In this document: piece after piece, positions 1 to 7,900 of the stretch
Position numbering within the stretch: the first letter of the stretch is position 1
How the letters are laid out: each line of letters starts with the position of its first letter
Source: Protonemura montana
Taxonomy: Eukaryota > Arthropoda > Insecta > Plecoptera > Nemouridae
Direction: 5' to 3'
Assembly: GCA_947568835.1 (NCBI GenBank)
Contig: OX387609.1
Coordinates: 8,199,660-8,263,659 of the forward strand
DNA length: 64,000 nt
Notes under the pieces: model-generated
Told to the model about the DNA's origin: nothing
The model's database searches: none
What the model saw: the letters and a program-made list of their open reading frames with translations, nothing else
Program-made: the position numbers and the translations under genes

Positions 1-105
1 GACACCAAAATTAACAAACATCCAATTGCAACGATGACGTCGCGAAATCGCCCTGGCCTAGCGTCGACCTCGACCAGCAGTAATTAGCAAGTAATTAATC
101 GCGTA

Positions 106-343
106 TTATTCCGCGACAGGAAATAATCTCCGAGTGCTCGAAAAGGAACTGGGCTTCGCTAAGATGCAATTGTCTTCAGCCGTGATTGACAGCTTGGGCA
201 GGGCGCAAGAATTCTGAGTCGCAACTCTACACAGGGGCCGCCGGAGGGCTGTACAACAGCACGCGTTACTTTGGCTTGAACAGAGGCAGGGGTCTTCTGA
301 TGAAGAAGTTTCATCGCCCAGCTGAATTTCAAAAACACTTCTG
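106..343 (-). other. GC-rich segment with several open frames; possible terminal exon
   Basis: A stretch at about 180-340 stands out from the AT-rich surroundings. On the minus strand, after acceptor-like ATTCAG at 322-327, one frame runs open from 321 to a stop at 106-108 and is Cys-rich (DPCLCSSQSNACCCTALRR). A second minus frame and one plus frame (with GGLYNSTRYFGLNRGRG) are also open here. None matches a family I recognise with confidence, and none looks like a serpin C-terminus. Real coding is possible but the strand is undecided. Confidence 0.25.
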
Positions 344-608
344 AATTACAAGGAGAGATAATAACACAGCACGATCTTATTAAAATGGCAAATAATACAG
401 CAAAAATTTTCTCAATCTCGTATTAGATTATCTGTGTCACAGCTGTCAAAGCTGTAGGTTTAGTTAAAAAATGGCCAACTTTAAGCACCTGGGGATAGTT
501 CACATGATGTTCACACGACAGTGATGATTGTAAGAAAACACAGATATTACAAGTATAGTCGTTTTCGCTGGCAACTTATAAAACAAAAACTAAAGTCAAA
601 TATACGAC

Positions 609-1022
609 ATTCAACGTTTGGTAGCCGTGGAGATGCTGAGATCGCATGACAGAGCTTCTCAATTCTGCTATCTTATGTTACCATGGGTATATCATGGCCT
701 TTCAATCGTAGATTCAACGTTTGGTAGTCATGGAGATACTGAGATCGCCTGACAGAGCTTCTCAATTCTGCTATCTTACGTTACCACGGGTATTCCATGG
801 CCTAGCATAGGAGGTTCAATGGTAGATTCAACGTTTGGTAGCCATGTAGATGCTGAGATCGCCTGACAGAGCTTCTCAATTCTGCTATCTTATGTTACCA
901 CGGGTATATCATGGCCTAGCATAGGAGGTTCAATGGTAGATTCAACGTTTGGTAGCCATGTAGATGATGAGATCACCTGACAGAGATTCTGAATTCTGTC
1001 ATCATATGTTACCACGGGTATA
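609..1022 (+). repeat. Minisatellite, four units of about 103-114 bases
   Basis: Units start at 609, 712, 826 and 940, each with ATTCAACGTTTGGTAG. They share AGATCGCCTGACAGAGCTTC and TTCTGCTATCTTATGTTACC. The first lacks an 11-base segment (AGCATAGGAGG) near its end; the fourth is cut off after about 83 bases and is the most diverged. Confidence 0.95.
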
Positions 1023-1203
1023 CTAACAATATAACCCATTTGATATGCGTTGTGAATACAAACACCATTGCTTTTGGGATGTCAAAACTTCTGATCATAT
1101 TCCTAAACGGCCATCGTCTGCAAAAACTTTAAATAATTCAAATCTAGAATTAGTTTCCACACTTTTCTCACCCCTGCAGCGATTGATCTAAGCAAGCATC
1201 CAA

Positions 1204-1518
1204 TTAAATTGTCACCTCGGCAGCGTCCAAGATGCCTTTGCTGTCGAAGGCCTGTTGTTTAATGCAACTGCAGACGCAATGGCGCGTAAATGCACTCAAG
1301 GATGCATCGCGAGGATTTGATATTAAAATGCAGCCACGACGCGCGCTTGGCGTTTCGAGGACAACCATCGCGGTCTTCGCGTGCTCGCGGCACGTTTCAT
1401 TCTTAATTGTTGTAAACAAGCTAATTGTGGAACTTCTTGAAAAATAAGACTTTATTATTCGTGGATTTGATGATGTTTTGTTTCCTGTGTAGAGGATTTG
1501 TCCGTTATGACAAAACAT
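1204..1518 (-). other. Open frame of unknown status downstream of serpin exon 7
   Basis: A 104-codon minus frame lies where the next serpin exon would be expected. It shows none of the serpin C-terminal block (F-x-x-x-[HR]-PF-x-F-x-I and the final G-x-v-x-x-P). Part of it (GILDAAEVTI) ends close to a GTGACA that could be a donor. It may be noise, and I do not include it in the gene model. Confidence 0.15.
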
Positions 1519-1552
1519 AAATGATTCTCTTCTAACTCTTCGAAGTTTGAAA

Positions 1553-1643
1553 GTTACAACGCGAACAACAGGATTCTTTCACAAATCCACGCTGTCAATA
1601 AGCATTTGGTGAATGAAGTATGTGTTTCCTCCTACCTCTCTGG
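1553..1643 (-). repeat. 5S-SINE fragment (body only)
   Basis: ACAACGCGAACAACAGGATT and the following bases, through ACCTCTCTGGCC, match the middle of the 5S-derived SINE seen whole at 43138-43572. Both ends are missing. Confidence 0.8.
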
Positions 1644-1818
1644 CCATGCCGTTGGTTGAAGAGTCGATTAGCCCAGTGGTCATGAGCACAAAGGTTTTTG
1701 TAGATAATGTTTTCTATGAACTGTTTAACTTTAAACACATTTTGTTGGTGCCCAGCAACAATGGGCCCTCAAACGCTTCCCTTCTCAGAGTGAAATGTAG
1801 AGTAGTGCGTAGACTCAC

Positions 1819-1960
1819 GTGTTTGAATGTCCACGATCTCGACGTAGTTCCTGATGACCACGGTGATGGACTGCTCGATGTTGCGAACGAAAAGTTCGGG
1901 ATCTCCGGACATTCCCGAAAGGTTGGATCGACGGGGATCGAACACGTCCCAGATGCCCAT
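1819..1960 (-). CDS. Serpin exon 7: pre-loop segment and unusual hinge
   Basis: Acceptor CATTCCAG|ATG and donor AAACAC|GTGAGT bound 142 bases. The start MGIWDVFDPRRSNLSGM matches serpin 'lGm-x-x-x-F-x-x-x-a-dlSGi'. ELFVRNIEQSITVVIRNYVE follows, where inhibitors have a strand running into E-E-G-T-E-A-A-A. Here the hinge positions read roughly RNYVEIVDIQT. The exon leaves in phase 1, so at least one more exon is required downstream. Confidence 0.87.
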
Positions 1961-4900
1961 CTGGAATGGCACCGAAAAAATAAGCCAGCTTGGTTAAACA
2001 CAGTTAGCTAAATTTGATAATCTATGTAACTCTCATTCTAATTACACAGTCCATCTGCAAAATAGGTTTGCGTAGCCCATTGCTGCGGCCATTCAGAAGT
2101 TTGACAGCAATTCAGAATTCCAAAATACTGCCTCCTGTGAGAATTGAACTCACGACCCCTGGTTTACTAGACCAGTGCTCTAGCCACTGAGCTAAGAAGG
2201 CTACATGATTGTGTGACTGTTGTTTAATATGTCGTATCTATTTTTGTTTCAGCGACCCAAACTCGCCAGGTAAAAGGAATGTTTCGACCATTCAACGTTT
2301 AGGCCGAAAACAAAGCAATAACAAAACCTACAAAGGTAACCCTCGGGCACAAGCAGTGTGTACTTTCATTGCGCGAGTTATTCTCGGTGCAAACAAACAG
2401 TCGAAGTGATTTTTGGTTAAATGGAGGAATCAAGAGTTGCCGTGGGTATACACATACATTTTAACACTCCGTTTTTAATAGTTTGTTGACTTATCAGATC
2501 CTGGAGATGGTAAGCCGTGTTCTGCCGAAATTTAGGGATAGCATGGCTCTTTTTAGGGCCGAAAAACTCTTGAAATCAGTGCGTTACAGTGAACCACCAT
2601 CAAACAAATTGATTTTGATTTTGCTATTTTCTCACGTTCCACATTTGATATGGTATTGGAATAGAATTGGAAATTACCGTTTGATATAAAATCACTTTTA
2701 CCCCTGAAAAGAAAACCATTTTAAAAATGCTTCTAGTCCTAAATTAGTTGTAGAATGTTCAAACAAAAATGTAAAACTTGAAATGCACAGAATAAAATGA
2801 ACTGAAAGTTCACTACAAGCGTCTTATTAATAATTTTTAAACGCTGACTCAAGTATTTCTTTCTCAATTTGGCAAACATGATCGATAGAATTGATAAAAA
2901 TAACAAAATAATTTTACCAAGCCACCAAACTTATTGCTACAATAGCTAAATAACTGCAGATCGTTAAATAAGCTTTGCAATAAAATACATATCCTCATGC
3001 CACACTTGCCGTCCCGGGGCAATTTAGCTTGGCTTTAAGGTTGAGAGAACTCACCTGTTGCAGGGTGGATGTGAGGATGACAAATCCCTCGACCATGAAA
3101 CTAGGTATCACGGCATGCACCCTAGTCGGCGTCAACGCACGGAACACCTCCCTCAAAGGACACGAGCCAAGGTCGTGGATCAGCTGACGAAGTCCTCGTC
3201 GTTCGACTGGCAAGATCAGCAGCAGCTTGTAACGCTCGTCCTGGTTGGTGAAGTCAAGGCAAGAGGTAAGAAGTCAACGAGTAAACGGTCGACCATCTCG
3301 AGTAGGAAAAACCTGGAAAACCCTGTTTTAAGTCCTGGAAAACTACGAAATAAATCCAAAGTGAGGTTAAGGGGTCTTAGAAAAATGATCTGAAAAGGGA
3401 AGGAAACAATGTCCTTGCTTTCTGCTACCCGAAGTGAGCAGTACGAATAGGATATTTTAAGGTAAAAAGACAAACGGTAGAAAAAATAAGAAAACCAACT
3501 GGTAAAGTCGAGACAGAGGGTCGCAAGGGCCAATGGGCCCAGAGAAGGGTTGTCGCTCGCCCTATTCCATGGCTTGAGACTTAATATAAATTAACAAAGC
3601 ACTAGCTATTTGCAACATTAAGACCAAAGAATCAAACGACTATAAATTAAAAAATGTTTTAAAAAACTTTCTTATTGTAAATGCATTTTATTTAATTGAC
3701 CAATTTTTATCTGTTGACACGAATGTTCCATGTGATCTCATAATCTGTGTATAAATTGACATGTCTCATACCTTATGGTCAATCGTGACAATAAAGAAAT
3801 TATTATTATTATTATTAAAATATTATTATTTTTAGTAATTATTATAAGTGGCTTTTTTATGGTCAGTTTGAACTGGAGTCAGTCAGCTGTTTTTCCCGTC
3901 TACAATTGAAATTCGCTTTCTACGGTTGATTTTTATCTGTTGTGGCTTTATCAAGGAAGTCAGTCAGCGCGAATTCAAATAGGGTGCCTATCCATGCTTT
4001 TGTTCGGAGTTTGGGTGTACTTTCAATGTATTAACGAATGTCTAATGGTAGTTAGATTTTGCTTACAAACAATCAAAGCGGAAAGATCTTTAAGGTTCGA
4101 GTGTTCGTAGATCGAGAAGTGCTTTCTAGCACAACTGTTCAGTCTTAAATTATGTAAGTTGCATTATAAAACTGGTTCAAAGTAAGAAATGCAAAAGTAG
4201 TGTAATTACTAATCAATTTTCGATAACTAATAAGTATTTCAACTTTCTAGCTCATTCTCAAATTCAGGATGGGAATATTAATTTCTTAAGATTCGAATTA
4301 CAGTTATCACAAGTTGGAAAGTGTCAGGAATATTCATTTCATCTTGCGAGCAAAATGCTTCCGAATGTCTAATTCAAAGGAGACACTATTTGCAAGTTTT
4401 ATAAACTGATTTTACCACAAGTCTCACGTAAACTCCATTCTGTTTGAAGAAAATTGGACTACAAGGAAAGAACTCCCTTTTCTATTGGACAAAAACCACC
4501 ATCAGGGCTAACCAAGACCTAAATTTTGCGGTGCTATCACGGTTTTGCATAACACGACCGAAAGTATTCCTTAACCCCGACCTAGAGTGGCAATTTTCAA
4601 CGATGCTAGAGTTTGTTGAGTTTTCTGAGTTTGTTTGGTGCTATGGTTGTGCTAATTAGCATGGTGCTACTGACAGTGATACCAGGGTTACGAATCACCG
4701 CTCTAGGTCGAGGTGACTGGTGGTGCTAGTTAACACGGTGCTACTGACAGTAATACCAGGGTTACGAATCACCACTCTAGGTTAGGGTTACTGCTTGGTG
4801 CTAGTTAGCACGGTGCTACTGACAGTAATACCAGGGCTACGAATCAAATCAAATGCTATGGTGGTGCTACTGTAGCACGGTGCTACATATCAGGGTTACA

Positions 4901-7900
4901 AATCACCGATCTTGATAAATCATCTAAAATCAAATAACTTGGCACTTACATCCAATGGGAACTCTAGCGCATGTGCGTGCAGACGCGGCACGAACGCGTA
5001 CGGGAATACGGCGGTGTACTTCATGACGGGCACCGACTCCTCGAGGACGCCGTCGATCAAGAACGGCGCTCGCGGCGCTCGCAAGTTTAGCACGTCCACG
5101 TTGCGAGCCACCGAGCTGCCGTACATTCCGTTCTGGAGTTGCAGGCTCATGTCTGGATACTCCAGGCCAGAGTCGTCTGGAGGTATGGGGATAAAAGGGC
5201 GCTTTTTTGAAACTTTTACTAGTGATTCAATACAGAGTTACCGTACCAGGCATTTGCGATTTGACGGACATGTTAGTCCGGAACCTTACTGTGTCATGTC
5301 TTAAACCCTACTCATCGATTGGACTGAGTAAATGGGTTAAAACTTGGGTGCTGTTTGGGTGAGGAAACAGCATCCAAATTTAACCCATTTATTCAGGCTT
5401 GAAGATTGATGAGATCGGACGCTGAAACCACATGTTTGCTTACCTTCTATTCATTCTGATATGTGAACGTAATATCTCACCTCTCAAAGCTCTTCTTCTT
5501 CTTCTTCTAGTTCTCGGTCCTCTTGAGCCGGAACCGTCTTTGTTTGTAGTCGCTTCTGTTTTCATCGAAAGTATTGGAATCTTTTCTTTGGTAACATCTT
5601 TTTCTGTCGTCGTCTTGCCTTCAGTAGTCGTCAATCCTTCCTCATCGACAACAGTTGTATAGTCTGTCGTAGTGGACTCTACCTCTTCTGTAGTGTACAC
5701 TGTGGTTTCATCTGTTGATGTTGATGTCTCCTCCAACGTGCTGGTTTGGTCTTCTGGCTCTGTTGCAGTCGTCTCTTTGTCAGTCTCTTCTGTTGTCTCG
5801 GTAACTTTCTCTGGTAACACGTTGGCGTCGACGAACTCTTCCGTGGAGTCCTCGGTTTCTTCCGGCGAAGGAGAAGGTAAAAGTGAAGATGAAGGTGAAG
5901 GTGACTCGCTAGGCTCCTGCGAAGGAGAATCTGTGGTGGTCTCAGCTGCTGGGTTTGTCGTTGTCTGCTCTTCAGTAACAGTAGATACCTGGTTTTCAGA
6001 CATGGAGTCCACCGGCATTTCCACGTCTGGTATTATTTCTATTTCGTCTGTTGGCATCTCGGTTGTGACTGGATCTGTTAAGGTACTGGGTTCGATTGGT
6101 CTGTTTGTGGTTTCCATCACTTCTTCCGTGACGTCTTTGATATCTTGAGTAGTTTCATTAGTTTCTTCAGTTTCTTTGGCTACAGTTTCTTTTAAGTCTT
6201 GTGTGGTTGTTTCAAATTTAGTCGTTGTTTCATCCACTGTTTGGGTTGTGTCTTTAATCTCCTGGACAGTTTCTGTGGCTGCCATCACAGTCTCCTTGAT
6301 CCCCTCCGCCGTTTCTGTCGACGTTGACTCGTCGCCGTCACCCTCTGACGTCACTATTGTCGAGTCTGTGACCTTTACCTCTGGATTTTCCGTCGCTTCT
6401 ACGTTAGTAGTAGCTTCCTGCCCACCTTCAGTGGTACCTTCCGTGTCAACAGGCAACGCCGTCGTCGTTTCTTTCTCAGTCGCCGTCCCTTCGTTCACTT
6501 CGGTCGTAGTCAGCAAATCGCCATTCGTCGTCGTCTTCATCCCGACGTCTACTGAAGTCGACATGATCTCAACTTCTTCAACAGTTGTCACTATCGTGGT
6601 AGCTTCTTGCTCGGCTGAAGACGAGGTTTCGTTGGTGATGACCAACAGGAGGCCATCGGGAGTGGTCACCAAGGGACCACTGGTTTTATCTTCAGGTCGC
6701 CGGGTTGTCGACCCCTGAGGTCTGCTGACGTCATAACCATAGAATCGGAGGACCCTTTGGTATTCGGGAAGAAGAGAAGTGTGGTTCTTGCTCAGGGTGA
6801 TGCCGCTCAAGTAGCCTTCGTGGCTGAAGTAAGTCTGGAAGGTATAAAGTTACTTAGTTTTGTTCCAAAAAAACTGAATATCCAAACCAAAATGACCCAA
6901 AGTTGTGCAGTAATTTTTGCAATACATGGTAATTGCAGCCGTCAATATTTTTACTTAATTATCTTTGACGTAACTTTATTTCTTTGCTGTCATCAAAATT
7001 TCCTCCTTGATGACTGATAACATAAAATCATAAGTATGATAAATACTGAAGTAAAGGGCAAAGGCACTAGATGATATGTTGATAATGAAAACCAACCGTG
7101 GTAAATGCTGATTTGAAACTGTCATATGAGAGATCTGTTCCTTTACCACTGTGATACGTTCAAACTGCCGTAATATCGATACATTTTGACTTTTCGCCAG
7201 ACAGTTTCACACAATTCCCACTAGGAGCGCGTACCCTGAGATGCCTGTGAATGTCCCGGAAACCAATCCGCGTGACGTCACGCTCCCACGGGAAGTGCAG
7301 CGTGTCGTGGATCTGGCGCGCAGACTCACCGCGCGCCCCTTCGTAGAGCAGCACGAGCACCGAGGCGACGCCGTACGGCGAGAACGCGAAGTTGCTGCGC
7401 GTGCCCACGTGGTCCTAGGCAAACATGAGGTAAAAGAAATTTGAAAAGAGCAGAGAATGGCTGCAAGAGTGGTGAGAAAAATTCAGAGAACAAGATTGAA
7501 ATAAAACAAGAAAGGAGGAGTAGAAAGTTTTAGAAAGGCCAACAAAAATGGTAAAATAATTATATTGGGAAACACTACAAAACAGACGAAAAGAAAGGAC
7601 ATTTTTTGTCAAGTGTTGCGAGGAAATAAGGGTTTGAAATCATTTATTATGATGTATGATTATTGTACAAGAAATAAACAAATATGATCACCGAAGTAAA
7701 TAATCAAGATAGGTATTGGTGAAGGGACCAAACGAGATATAGGAAAATTTGCTTTTTTAAGAAACATTAAATTTGAAAGTATAATTATGTAGGGATAACA
7801 AACTATAATTGACCAATTAAATAAATACTTAGTGATAACTGGCCCTTTCTTTCCATTCTTCCTTCTTAGCCACCTACTTACATAAAACCCACAGTGAGTT

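Larger units (their letters stand above)
3241..4949 (-). other. Serpin intron between exons 5 and 6
   Basis: It holds a LINE-like tail (about 3700-3845) and a 75-base tandem repeat (4640-4908). I see nothing else that looks functional. Confidence 0.7.

Noticed and set aside
1204-1518. Last serpin exon
   Set aside because: The frame has no serpin C-terminal signature in any phase that fits the preceding exon.
5672-6718. Two long plus-strand Ser/Val-rich open frames (158 and 180 codons)
   Set aside because: They are exact antisense shadows of the Thr/Glu-rich serpin exon; GTC/TCT/TCC are the complements of its repeated Thr and Glu codons.
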